Source: Acidobacteriota bacterium | GTDB lineage: Bacteria; Zixibacteria; MSB-5A5; GN15; FEB-12 | DNA: 64,000 nt | NCBI GenBank assembly: GCA_035529075.1 | Contig: DATKXK010000014.1 | Location: 388,264 to 452,263 of the forward strand | Reading direction: 5' to 3' | Shown: positions 54,168 to 62,122 of the stretch, in pieces | Numbering within the stretch: position 1 is the first letter of the stretch | How the letters are laid out: the number at the start of each line of letters is the position of its first letter | Position numbers and translations under genes: made by a program | The notes under the pieces: generated by a model | The model's database searches: none | Seen by the model: only the letters and a program-made list of their open reading frames with translations | What the model was told of the DNA's origin: nothing

Positions 54168-54764
54168 ATGGCAGACGAGGCACGGCATATTGAGATTACC
54201 GGCGAACCCACCCTGGACGCCCAGGTGTGCAAGTTCACCGTCGATTGCGAGATCCTCCCGGAGAGTACATTGACGTGCCGCAGCCGGGACACGGCCAGGG
54301 GGTCGCCGCTGCTGGAGGCGCTGTTCGAAATCGAGGGCGTCGGCCAGGTGATGGTGTGCGGCAACACGCTGACTATCGTCAAGACATCCAACGAGGATTG
54401 GCCCGTCCTCGGGCAGAAGATCGGCACCGTAATCCGTGAGCAGATTGCCTCGGGGAAGCAGCTTATCGCGTCCGATGCTGATCTGAAGACGCCGTCCGAA
54501 GAGGAAATCCGGGACAAGGTCCAGGCCCTGTTCGAGCAGCAGATCAATCCGGCCATTTCCGGGCACGGCGGCAGGGTGGAACTGGTCGACGTGGAGGGCA
54601 CGACCATACACGTGCGCTTGGCCGGAGGCTGCCAGGGTTGCGCCTCGGCGGCGATGACTCTCCGGCACGGCATCGAACGGGCCATCCGGCAACTCGTGCC
54701 CGAAGTCACCGGCGTCGTAGACGATACTGACCACACGGTGGGTACCGATCCGTACTTGCGCTGA
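54168..54764 (+). CDS. Nfu-type iron-sulfur scaffold protein
   Basis: A 198-residue protein with an N-terminal Nfu domain (residues 10-90: TLDAQVCKFTVDCEIL, EIEGVGQVMVCGNTLTIVK) and a C-terminal NifU-like domain (125-185: INPAISGHGGRVELVDVEG and the cluster-binding CQGCASAAMTL). The two-domain order matches mitochondrial NFU1 and related bacterial carriers that deliver 4Fe-4S clusters to target enzymes, such as the many iron-sulfur proteins encoded here. It is likely co-transcribed with the Mrp-like gene. Confidence 0.9.
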   Translation: MADEARHIEITGEPTLDAQVCKFTVDCEILPESTLTCRSRDTARGSPLLEALFEIEGVGQVMVCGNTLTIVKTSNEDWPVLGQKIGTVIREQIASGKQLIASDADLKTPSEEEIRDKVQALFEQQINPAISGHGGRVELVDVEGTTIHVRLAGGCQGCASAAMTLRHGIERAIRQLVPEVTGVVDDTDHTVGTDPYLR

Positions 54765-54797
54765 ACCGGTGCGCCGGCCGATGCCGGGAACGGTCGG

Positions 54798-56018
54798 CTA
54801 TTCCGCCGCCGGTTGACAGCTCATATCGACAATGCGTTCGGTGTCCTGGGCGATAACCAGTTCCTCGTTGGTCGGAATGACCAGCGTTCTGACGGTGGCA
54901 TCCGTGGTTGAGATGTCCGTCTCGGTGGCAAGCACGCTCTTGTTCTTTCCCTCGTCGATTGTGATTCCGAGAAAACCCAGGTTCCGGCAGCTCATGGACC
55001 GCACCAGCGCGGAGTTTTCACCCACCCCGGCGGTGAACACGAGCACGTCGATTCCGCCCATGACGGCCGCGTAGGCGCCTATGTATTTCCGGATCCGGTA
55101 GCAGTAAGTTTCGAGGGCCAGGGTGGCGTTCTTGTTGCCGTTCTGAGTCGCCTCGATAATTTCACGCACGTCCGATGACACTCCCGAAATCCCCGCCAGC
55201 CCGGAATGCTTGTTCAGCAGCGTGTTGCCCTCATGAAGCGACAGCTCCTCCCGCGCCATGATATGCAGGATGATGGCCGGGTCGAGATCGCCGGACCGCG
55301 TGCCCATGAGCAACCCCTCAAGCGGTGTAAAGCCCATCGAGGTATCAACCGAAATGCCCTTATCGATCGCCGACATCGACGCCCCGTTGCCCAGGTGGGC
55401 CGTGACAATCCGCAAATCCGAGATCGAGGTGCCGAGAATGTCCGCCGCCCGCTGGCTCACGTACTGGTGCGAGGTGCCGTGGAATCCGTATCGGCGGATG
55501 CCGTACCGCGTGTAAAAAACATAGGGGAGACCGTAGATGTAGGCATGCGGCGGCATCTGCTGGTGAAACGCGGTGTCGAACACGGCCACCTGCGGAATGC
55601 CCGGGAGAGTCTTCTGGCAGGCATTGATGCCCCGGATGTTGTGTGGGTTGTGAAGCGGGGCCAGCTCGATCAGGGATCGCAGGGTGGACATCAGTTCCGG
55701 CGTGATCAGGGCGGAGTCCTTGAACTCCTCGCCGCCGTGAACGACCCGGTGGCCGATGGCATCAATCTCCGATTTTTCCTTAATGACGCCGTGGTTCTTC
55801 GACATCAGAATCGAGACCACGTACTCTACAGCTACGATGTGGTCGAGGATCTCCGCCGAGATGGTCACCTGCGGCCTGTCGTGAGGTTTATGCGTCACCA
55901 CCGAGGCGGACATCGCGATTCGCGTAACCGACCCCTTTGCCAGGGCCACCTGGCTCTTCGTGTCAATCAACTGGTACTTGACCGATGATGATCCGCAATT
56001 AAGAACCAGAATCTTCAT
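54798..56018 (-). CDS. ackA: Acetate kinase
   Basis: A 406-residue ASKHA-fold kinase interconverting acetyl phosphate plus ADP with acetate plus ATP. Motifs: KILVLNCGSSSVKYQLID, GHRVVHGGEEF, VFDTAFHQQMP, RRYGFHGTSHQYVSQRA, LGNGASMSAI, MGFTPLEGLLMGTRSGDLDP and VFTAGVGENS. The start overlaps the upstream dehydrogenase gene by four bases. Phosphotransacetylase, its usual partner, is not nearby. The gene ends 34 bases from the end of the convergent Nfu gene; no terminator is evident between them. Confidence 0.96.
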   Translation of the reverse strand: MKILVLNCGSSSVKYQLIDTKSQVALAKGSVTRIAMSASVVTHKPHDRPQVTISAEILDHIVAVEYVVSILMSKNHGVIKEKSEIDAIGHRVVHGGEEFKDSALITPELMSTLRSLIELAPLHNPHNIRGINACQKTLPGIPQVAVFDTAFHQQMPPHAYIYGLPYVFYTRYGIRRYGFHGTSHQYVSQRAADILGTSISDLRIVTAHLGNGASMSAIDKGISVDTSMGFTPLEGLLMGTRSGDLDPAIILHIMAREELSLHEGNTLLNKHSGLAGISGVSSDVREIIEATQNGNKNATLALETYCYRIRKYIGAYAAVMGGIDVLVFTAGVGENSALVRSMSCRNLGFLGITIDEGKNKSVLATETDISTTDATVRTLVIPTNEELVIAQDTERIVDMSCQPAAE

Positions 56019-56923
56019 TTGGCTGCCTCCGCCGCGCTGCCGTCTGTCTCTTTGGTGATACGGTTGCCGTCCTCGTCATATTCGAAAAACCCGGAGTGGG
56101 TCTTGACGCCGAGATGACCGGCGCGCACCAGCTTGCGAAGCAGCGGACACGGGTTGTACTTGTGCTCCGACAACTCGTCCAGCAAATTCATCATCCAGGA
56201 CATAACGACGTCCAGTCCCATCATGTCAGCGAGGGCCAGGGGGCCGACGTTGAAGCCGAACCCGAGCTTCATCGCTTCATCAATGTCATCGGCCGATGCC
56301 ACGCCCTCCATTAGCAGGTGCATCGCCTCGTTCAGGAGAGGCACGATGATCCGGGTCGTCACGTAACCGGGATACTCGTTGACCGTAATCCACCTCTTGT
56401 TCAGCGTCTCGGCGAAATGAACCGCCTTCTGAAAAGTCTCATCTCCGGTCCTGAGCCCCTTGACTATCTCTACCAGCGGGACCCGCGTGACCGGGTTGAG
56501 GAAATGCATGCCGATGATTTTCTCCGGGCGTTTCGTGGCGGCGGCAATCTCGGATATGGAGATGGTGCCGGTGTTGGTTATCATCAGTGTTTCTGGAGGG
56601 CAGAGTGCATCGAGCTTCCTGAACAAGGCTCGTTTCATCTGCAGATTCTCAGGAATCGCCTCCAGCACGATCTCGGCGTCTTCAGCCTGCGACACGTCTG
56701 ATGAGGGGTAGATGCGGGCAAGGATGGCCCTCTTCTCCGCCTTTGTCAGACCCCACCGTCCGATCTCGCGGTCAATGGAATCAGCAATACCTTTGACACC
56801 GCGCTCCGCCAGCTTGGTGGTTTTGTCTATCAGGTTTACCTCGTGGCCGGAAGTCGCGATCGCTTCAGCCAGACCCTGGCCCATTACACCGGCCCCGATT
56901 ACGAAGATTTTAGCACTTGTCAT
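56015..56923 (-). CDS. 3-hydroxyacyl-CoA dehydrogenase (3-hydroxybutyryl-CoA type)
   Basis: A 302-residue stand-alone NAD(P)-dependent 3-hydroxyacyl-CoA dehydrogenase. Rossmann motif FVIGAGVMGQGLAEAIA, Ser in TNTGTISISEIA, catalytic His in IGMHFLNPV, EIVKG, and Asn-containing NRIIVPLLNEA-like TTRIIVPLLNEAMHLL. The helical domain includes DIDEAMKLGFGFNVGPLALADMMGLD. The length matches Hbd/PaaH enzymes that work in butyrate metabolism or beta-oxidation. It heads a two-gene operon with ackA. The upstream region holds a palindrome over its promoter and an 11-base tandem repeat. Confidence 0.93.
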   Translation of the reverse strand: MTSAKIFVIGAGVMGQGLAEAIATSGHEVNLIDKTTKLAERGVKGIADSIDREIGRWGLTKAEKRAILARIYPSSDVSQAEDAEIVLEAIPENLQMKRALFRKLDALCPPETLMITNTGTISISEIAAATKRPEKIIGMHFLNPVTRVPLVEIVKGLRTGDETFQKAVHFAETLNKRWITVNEYPGYVTTRIIVPLLNEAMHLLMEGVASADDIDEAMKLGFGFNVGPLALADMMGLDVVMSWMMNLLDELSEHKYNPCPLLRKLVRAGHLGVKTHSGFFEYDEDGNRITKETDGSAAEAAK

Positions 56924-56990
56924 AGTATGAAGACATCCCGTCTACTTTGTGAAAAATATAGCAATCCATATTTATATCGGCACCTCTAAG

Positions 56991-57018
56991 TATATACTGT
57001 ATATAGGCACAAGGGCAA
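56991..57018 (-). promoter_or_regulatory. Promoter of the 3-hydroxyacyl-CoA dehydrogenase-ackA operon with overlapping operator
   Basis: On the - strand TTGCCC (57018-57013) and TATATA (56996-56991) are 16 bases apart. A perfect 15-base palindrome, TATATAC-T-GTATATA (56991-57005), covers the -10 box and part of the spacer, a position suited to a repressor. Confidence 0.45.
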
Positions 57019-57019
57019 G

Positions 57020-57041
57020 CGATAATTAGCCGATAGTTAGC
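57020..57041. repeat. Tandem 11-bp direct repeat
   Basis: CGATAATTAGC (57020-57030) is followed at once by CGATAGTTAGC (57031-57041), differing at one base. The unit is about one helical turn and sits just upstream of the -35 box of the - strand promoter, as an activator site would. Confidence 0.5.
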
Positions 57042-57121
57042 TTATACAGGGAAAAATCGATGGGGTGAGACTTGGGGATTCGACTGTATAAGGATTTGGC
57101 GCCTGGTCAGGCCGCTCTTGT

Positions 57122-57150
57122 TTGACTTCCGGTGCCCCAATGTCTATATA
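57122..57150 (+). promoter_or_regulatory. Promoter of the outer-membrane protein gene
   Basis: TTGACT (57122-57127) and TATATA (57145-57150) are 17 bases apart. The leader to ATG 57184 is about 27 bases and includes CTGGGAGA. Confidence 0.55.
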
Positions 57151-57183
57151 ATTGCGCTAACCTGCAACTCGCTGGGAGACAGT

Positions 57184-57843
57184 ATGCACAAAGGAAAGCC
57201 GATTCTCCTGCTCGTCGCTCTGGCCCTGGTCGCCGTCGGCTCCGAGGCTCTCGCCATTTCACGGGTCGCGCGCAGGCTGAGTATGCTGCAGATTCACGGA
57301 GGGTACGCCCTGCCTTTCGGCACTTACGATCAGCTTGGCACTCTTACGATAACCGATCAGAACAACCGGCCCATTGAGCTGGATGCCGACGACGTCTTTG
57401 ACCCCTCATTCTCGCTGGGAGTCTCATACGGCCAGTTGAGAAACAACCACATGCTCGTGTCGATGGGATTCCGCTACATCAGGATAGATCCTGACGACGC
57501 CCTGGACTTTGGCGGCTATGATTACGATTTCGGGCAGTACGACCTGGACTTCCACCTTGATTACATGTTCCTGAATCTCTACACTCAAAGGTGGTCACCG
57601 TATTTCGGCCTCGGCATAAATGCGGGGCTGACTGTCACCAACCCCAAGGGGTTTGACTCCGAAAGCGAAGCAGCCATTGCCCTGAGTCTGAATTTTGGTG
57701 CCGACGTCAAGCTCTGGTCCGACTCCAAGGGTCGTTCAATGGTGACCTTGGCGTCAGTCAACAGTTGGAACGCGGTGGCCTCCGGCGACCGTCCGCGTTA
57801 TCTGCAGATCGGTGCAGGCATCAGGTACTGGTTCCGGCCTTGA
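57184..57843 (+). CDS. Predicted outer-membrane beta-barrel protein
   Basis: A 219-residue exported protein. The signal peptide is PILLLVALALVAVGSEALA. The mature part has repeated amphipathic strands (QIHGGYALPFG, LVSMGFRYIRI, WSPYFGLGINAGLTV, ALSLNFGADVKLW) and ends IGAGIRYWFRP, resembling the small OmpW/OmpA-like barrels common in diderms. No enzymatic domain is seen. GGGAG precedes ATG 57184, and its own promoter lies upstream, so it is likely expressed alone; a hairpin follows. Confidence 0.6.
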   Translation: MHKGKPILLLVALALVAVGSEALAISRVARRLSMLQIHGGYALPFGTYDQLGTLTITDQNNRPIELDADDVFDPSFSLGVSYGQLRNNHMLVSMGFRYIRIDPDDALDFGGYDYDFGQYDLDFHLDYMFLNLYTQRWSPYFGLGINAGLTVTNPKGFDSESEAAIALSLNFGADVKLWSDSKGRSMVTLASVNSWNAVASGDRPRYLQIGAGIRYWFRP

Positions 57844-57851
57844 GCCTGAAA

Positions 57852-57872
57852 CAGGCGGTTGCCGCCTGCTTT
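57852..57872 (+). terminator. Weak terminator after the outer-membrane protein gene
   Basis: CAGGCGG (57852-57858) pairs with CCGCCTG (57862-57868) over a three-base loop, followed by only CTTTG. Confidence 0.45.
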
Positions 57873-57936
57873 GCGGGGCGACGGGCACGAAATTTGCCCG
57901 AACTTCTCATGGCCTATGGCTGTTGAACAGACAACG

Positions 57937-58812
57937 ATGAAGACTGACGCTGTAATCTCCCGCCGCATTCTGATTATCCCGCTTCTCACCGCTGTCTTTG
58001 TCTCCTCTTGCAGCGACAAAGACCGGCCGCCGGATGCTCCCGTCGTCGGTGATCGGGTAGTCGCGGTCAACGGTACCTTCTACAGGCAGGGCGTGACGGA
58101 TACGGCGGTGGCGCCTGCCCTGCAGTTTGCGGTTGACGACGCCGACGACAGCCATCTTCCGAGCCAGTGGATATACTTTACCCTGCTGGAAGGTGACGGG
58201 ACATTATCGGCGGATTCCGCGAAATCCGACAGTACCGGTCTTGTCTCACTTGGGTACGATTTTTCAGGCAGCCTGGGTCACGCCGTCGTGCGCGCCGCTT
58301 CGCCGGGCCTGGATTCCCTCGAAGTTACTCTGCGGCACGACCGGCTTGTCCCCGGGCAGGGCGGGCAGGGCCAGTACTTGCTGCTGGGGGAGGATTACGG
58401 CACGGTCAAAAGATTCAACGGACCTCCCGACACTCTGGTCGTGCATCCGACCAATTACCTTTTCATTGCCGACTATGAAAAATCCTTGGGCGTGGTTTTC
58501 GTGCTGGAAGACGTCGACTGGGACGATATCGCCCACGACTCCGAACCCATCGTGGAAATCATCGTCAACGACAATGAAGACGCCGAACCGGACAACAACT
58601 ATCAGGGCAAGGCCGCCGATTCCGTCGGCATTGGTTCCAACATCAGTGCTGTGATCAGCACCTACGGGGAGACCGGCCCGGCCGTGTCCGATCTCACGTG
58701 GCCGCCCTACTGGCGCTATCAGTGGCCGGCACTGGGTCTGACCGTCTACACCAGCTACCAGCCCGACGTCGCTGACCGGGACGTCAGGGAGATCCACCTG
58801 GCCAATCCGTAG
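57937..58812 (+). CDS. Lipoprotein with an Ig-like (Big-type) domain
   Basis: A 291-residue predicted lipoprotein with lipobox FVSSC (Cys25). Residues about 35-125 resemble bacterial Ig-like domains: VNGTFYRQGVTDTAVAPALQFAV, WIYFTLLEGDGTLSADSAKSDSTGLVSLGYDF and HAVVRAASPGLDSLEVTLRH, read in parts. The rest (130-291) is acidic, with many Asp and Tyr, and includes GEDYGTVKRFNGPPDTLVVHPTNYLFIADYEKSLGVVF; no family was recognised there. ATG 57937 is chosen as the start of the signal peptide. Surface or periplasmic location; function unknown. Confidence 0.55.
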   Translation: MKTDAVISRRILIIPLLTAVFVSSCSDKDRPPDAPVVGDRVVAVNGTFYRQGVTDTAVAPALQFAVDDADDSHLPSQWIYFTLLEGDGTLSADSAKSDSTGLVSLGYDFSGSLGHAVVRAASPGLDSLEVTLRHDRLVPGQGGQGQYLLLGEDYGTVKRFNGPPDTLVVHPTNYLFIADYEKSLGVVFVLEDVDWDDIAHDSEPIVEIIVNDNEDAEPDNNYQGKAADSVGIGSNISAVISTYGETGPAVSDLTWPPYWRYQWPALGLTVYTSYQPDVADRDVREIHLANP

Positions 58813-58924
58813 GCGTCGGTCGGGACGCCGCGCGAATGCCGCCGTTTATCGAAGCTCCATGCCCGGAGCATATGAACCGCCTTTCCTCCCTGTACGGCTC
58901 AGGATTGACGGTGACCTTTCAACC

Positions 58925-58953
58925 TTGACACTCCCGAAAGCATCCGATATATT
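58925..58953 (+). promoter_or_regulatory. Promoter of the cyclophilin lipoprotein gene
   Basis: A consensus pair, TTGACA (58925-58930) and TATATT (58948-58953), is separated by 17 bases, about 35 bases before the transcript's likely first codon region. Confidence 0.6.
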
Positions 58954-58994
58954 CGAGCCCCGTCAGCCTCTTCATGAACTGAGAAAGGATGAGC

Positions 58995-59675
58995 ATGACC
59001 CTACGCACTGCGCTTACCGTTCTGGCTTTCTGTGCGGTGGCCGCAAGCGGCTGCTCGAGTACCGACCAGGACACCGCCGGCAAGGATACCACCGCCGTTG
59101 AAAAAGCGGCTCAGACCCCGGTGAACAAGAAAGACTATCGGCATCCCGTCCGGGACAAGGACAACCCGCTGGTCACGCTTGAAACCGACTTCGGCGGGAT
59201 GACGCTGGAGTTGTACCGCGATGTCGCTCCGGCCCATGTTGACTCCTTCATCGCCAGGGTCAGGGACGGTTTTTACAGCGGCACTATTTTCCACCGGGTT
59301 TACAAGGGGTTTCTCATCCAGGGCGGCAATCCCGTGCCGGTTGGCAAGAAGCAGGTTTCGTATTCGCTTGGTGACGAGCTGAGTGATCTGCCGCACCAGG
59401 AAGGTACCCTCTCGATGGCACGTATGCGGACGCCTAATTCAGCCAAGACGCAGTTCTTCATTTGCCTGGCAAGGAATACCTCCACCGCCTGGCTGGATCG
59501 CAAATACACCAACTTCGGTCAGTTGATCAAGGGATATGACGTGCTGCACGCCATTGCCGACGTGCCGGTCGGCCCCAGCAGATGGCTTCCCAACGAGGTG
59601 AGCCAGCCGATCACGGACGTTCGGTTGATCAGGGCGTATCTTTCTGACGTTGAGGGTAACCCGCTCGGGGAGTGA
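58995..59675 (+). CDS. Cyclophilin-type peptidyl-prolyl isomerase lipoprotein
   Basis: A 226-residue lipoprotein (Cys20 in AASGC) with a cyclophilin domain at residues 60-215. Signatures: VTLETDFGGMTLELYRDVAPAHVDSFI, FYSGTIFHRVYKGFLIQGGNP (with FHR, the catalytic Arg), LSMARMRTPNSAKTQFFICL (SAxSQFFI-like) and TNFGQLIKGYDVL. It accelerates proline isomerisation in envelope proteins. A linker rich in Thr, Asp and Lys separates the lipid anchor from the domain. ATG 58995 is favoured because AAAGG lies at the right distance; ATG 58989 is too near that site. Confidence 0.9.
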   Translation: MTLRTALTVLAFCAVAASGCSSTDQDTAGKDTTAVEKAAQTPVNKKDYRHPVRDKDNPLVTLETDFGGMTLELYRDVAPAHVDSFIARVRDGFYSGTIFHRVYKGFLIQGGNPVPVGKKQVSYSLGDELSDLPHQEGTLSMARMRTPNSAKTQFFICLARNTSTAWLDRKYTNFGQLIKGYDVLHAIADVPVGPSRWLPNEVSQPITDVRLIRAYLSDVEGNPLGE

Positions 59676-59800
59676 CCGGTTGTTCCCTCGGGACCGGACG
59701 TGCACATCCATGCAGGCGGGGTTGGAATCTGCGCCACCTCATCGTCTCTGATGAGCAGCAGTTTCGGAACCTGTTGCCGAAAGGCGCGTTAATAAGGTAG

Positions 59801-60973
59801 ATGCAGACGAAGAATCTGGTAATACTCGGCTCCACCGGCTCGATCGGCCGCAGCGCCCTTGAAGTCGTCGCCCGGCACCCGGGCTGCTTTGCGGTGCGGG
59901 CACTGGCCGCCCGGTCCAACAGCGACCTGCTCGTCGAGCAATACTATCACTACCGCCCGGAATATCTTTGCCTGGCCGACGAGGAGAGGGCCGCCCGGCT
60001 GGCCGACCGGCTGAAGGATGAGCCGGTCCAGATTGAAACGGGCGATCAGGGGCTGGTTCACCTTGCCGGCCTGGCCGGGGTGGACGTCGTTCTCAACGCG
60101 GTCGTGGGTGCGGCCGGGCTGCTGGCCTCAGTGGAGGCGGTCAAGAGTGGTCACCAGTTGGCTCTGGCCAACAAGGAGTCGCTGGTCGCCGGCGGGCCGC
60201 TGTTCCCGGAACTGTGTGAGCAGTCGGGCGCTCGGATTCTTCCCATCGATTCCGAGCACTCGGCTATCTGGCAGGCCCTGCTCGCCGGCAAGGATACCGA
60301 AGTCCGGACTATCATCCTGACCTCGTCAGGCGGCCCGTTCAGGACCTTCCCGGCCGACCGGCTTGAAACCGTCACCGTCGATCAGGCCCTGAGCCACCCG
60401 ACGTGGAAGATGGGGCCCAAGATCACCATAGATTCCGCCACGCTCGCCAACAAAGGTCTGGAAGTCATCGAGGCCGTGGCTCTGTTTTCCATGCCCGCGC
60501 GCAGGGTCAAAGTAGTGGTTCACCCACAGTCCGTTATCCACTCCATGGTGGAGTTCTGCGACGGATCGGTAATCGCGCAACTCTCCCAGCCCGACATGAG
60601 GCTGCCCATCACCTACGCGCTTTTCTGGCCTGATCGGGTCGATTCAGATTTCGGGCGGATTGACTGGCGTCGGATGCCGGCCCTGACCTTCGAGCAGCCG
60701 GACCTGGAGAGGTTCCCGGCTCTTGCCCTTGCCTATCAGGTGGCCGAGCAGGGAGGCACGGCCCCCGCCGTTTACAACGCGGCAAACGAAATCGCGGTGG
60801 AGGCCTTTCTTGACCGGTCTGTGAAATTCACCTGCATTGCCGATATTATAAGGGATACGGTGGATGCAGTCGACGTTGTGAACTCACCGAGCCTCGAAGA
60901 TATTCTGAAGGCTGACCGCGCGGCAAGGGATGTCGCCATTCGTGTCACGGAGAAACTTGCATGCTCTCAGTAA
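59801..60973 (+). CDS. dxr: 1-deoxy-D-xylulose 5-phosphate reductoisomerase
   Basis: Dxr rearranges and reduces DXP to MEP with NADPH, the committed step of the MEP isoprenoid pathway. Motifs: NLVILGSTGSIGRSALEVVARHP (NADPH binding), LANKESLVAGG, PIDSEHSAIWQ (metal and substrate), SSGGPFRT, HPTWKMGPKITIDSATLANKGLEVIEA and VHPQSVIHSMVEF. The length of 390 residues is standard. AAGGTAG precedes ATG 59801. It overlaps rseP by 13 bases; cdsA and uppS, often upstream in other genomes, are not here. Confidence 0.97.
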   Translation: MQTKNLVILGSTGSIGRSALEVVARHPGCFAVRALAARSNSDLLVEQYYHYRPEYLCLADEERAARLADRLKDEPVQIETGDQGLVHLAGLAGVDVVLNAVVGAAGLLASVEAVKSGHQLALANKESLVAGGPLFPELCEQSGARILPIDSEHSAIWQALLAGKDTEVRTIILTSSGGPFRTFPADRLETVTVDQALSHPTWKMGPKITIDSATLANKGLEVIEAVALFSMPARRVKVVVHPQSVIHSMVEFCDGSVIAQLSQPDMRLPITYALFWPDRVDSDFGRIDWRRMPALTFEQPDLERFPALALAYQVAEQGGTAPAVYNAANEIAVEAFLDRSVKFTCIADIIRDTVDAVDVVNSPSLEDILKADRAARDVAIRVTEKLACSQ

Positions 60974-62028
60974 TCTCGTTCATATTCGTTCTCGGCGTTC
61001 TCATTTTCATTCACGAACTGGGGCATTTCATTGTCGCCAAACGCGTGGGAATCAGGGTGGACCGCTTTTCGCTGGGTTTCCCGCCGAACATATTCACCCG
61101 GAAATGGGGCGAAACAGAGTACTGTATTGGTATTATTCCCCTGGGTGGATACGTTAAAATGGCCGGCGAACACCCCGACGAGCACACTCGCGGCACCCCT
61201 GAAGAGTTCATGTCCAAGTCCGTTGGCCAGCGGGCTATGGTCATATTCGCCGGACCTTTTATGAACTACCTCCTGGCGATTCTTGTCCTCGGCGCGGTGT
61301 TATATTTTACCGGGCGGCCGGTTTTTGACGATCAGCGGGTGCTGGTCGGCGAAACTGTTCCGGGCGATCCGGCCGACCGTGCCGGCATCGCGACCGGTGA
61401 TCAGATCCTGGCCGTCAATGGACAACAGGTGCATGACTTCGACTCTCTGCGCCTGCGGGTCAACGCCCACGTCGGCGAACCTATCGAGGTCTCTTGGATC
61501 CATGAAGGTGACACCATCACCGCAGACATCACTACGGTGGTCGAGGAGCAGATGAACGTAAAAGGCGCCCTTGATTCGGTCGGCGTTATCGGTATCAAGC
61601 AGAAGGTTCTCCGCTTCGAGAACTACGGGATGCTGAACTCGTTGAAACACGGTTTTGTCGGTGCGAACATCTGGGTGGTTGAAGTCATCCGCTTTGTCAA
61701 AAAAACCGTCACCGGAGAAGTGTCGGCCAAACTGATCGGCGGTCCCCTGTTTATCGCGCAGCAGTCCGGGAAGGAGGCCCGCAAAGGTGTCGCCAGCCTC
61801 TTTTACTTCATGGCCTTCCTCTCGGTCAATCTGGCCATCCTCAATGTCCTGCCTATCCCGGTGCTGGACGGCGGCCAGCTCCTTTTTCTGTCAATTGAGA
61901 GGATCAAGGGCAAACCGCTGTCAATGAAGGCTCGCGTTGTCGCCCAGCAGGTCGGGATCGTTTTCCTGCTGACGCTCGTCGTCATGGTCACGTACAATGA
62001 CATTATGCGGTTTATCAGGGGCTTCTGA
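60961..62028 (+). CDS. rseP: Site-2 protease RseP
   Basis: A 355-residue intramembrane zinc metalloprotease. HELGH in FIHELGHFIVAKRVG is the catalytic zinc motif in the first membrane helix; residues 115-200 form a single PDZ-like domain (LVGETVPGDPADRAGIATGDQILAVNGQQV); and the third zinc ligand lies in LNVLPIPVLDGGQLLF near the end. Known members cleave anti-sigma factors and leftover signal peptides. The ATG lies inside the end of dxr (13-base overlap). E. coli RseP has two PDZ domains; one is visible here. Confidence 0.93.
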   Translation: MLSVISFIFVLGVLIFIHELGHFIVAKRVGIRVDRFSLGFPPNIFTRKWGETEYCIGIIPLGGYVKMAGEHPDEHTRGTPEEFMSKSVGQRAMVIFAGPFMNYLLAILVLGAVLYFTGRPVFDDQRVLVGETVPGDPADRAGIATGDQILAVNGQQVHDFDSLRLRVNAHVGEPIEVSWIHEGDTITADITTVVEEQMNVKGALDSVGVIGIKQKVLRFENYGMLNSLKHGFVGANIWVVEVIRFVKKTVTGEVSAKLIGGPLFIAQQSGKEARKGVASLFYFMAFLSVNLAILNVLPIPVLDGGQLLFLSIERIKGKPLSMKARVVAQQVGIVFLLTLVVMVTYNDIMRFIRGF

Positions 62029-62045
62029 GGCACCGCCGATACTTG

Positions 62046-62074
62046 TTGCCATGGCCGGTCGATTTGCATATAAT
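62046..62074 (+). promoter_or_regulatory. Promoter of lepB
   Basis: TTGCCA (62046-62051) and TATAAT (62069-62074) are 17 bases apart, between rseP and lepB. Confidence 0.55.
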
Positions 62075-62122
62075 CACTGAAACTTTCATACGGGAACGAC
62101 AGTAAAATAAGCGGTTTTGGCA

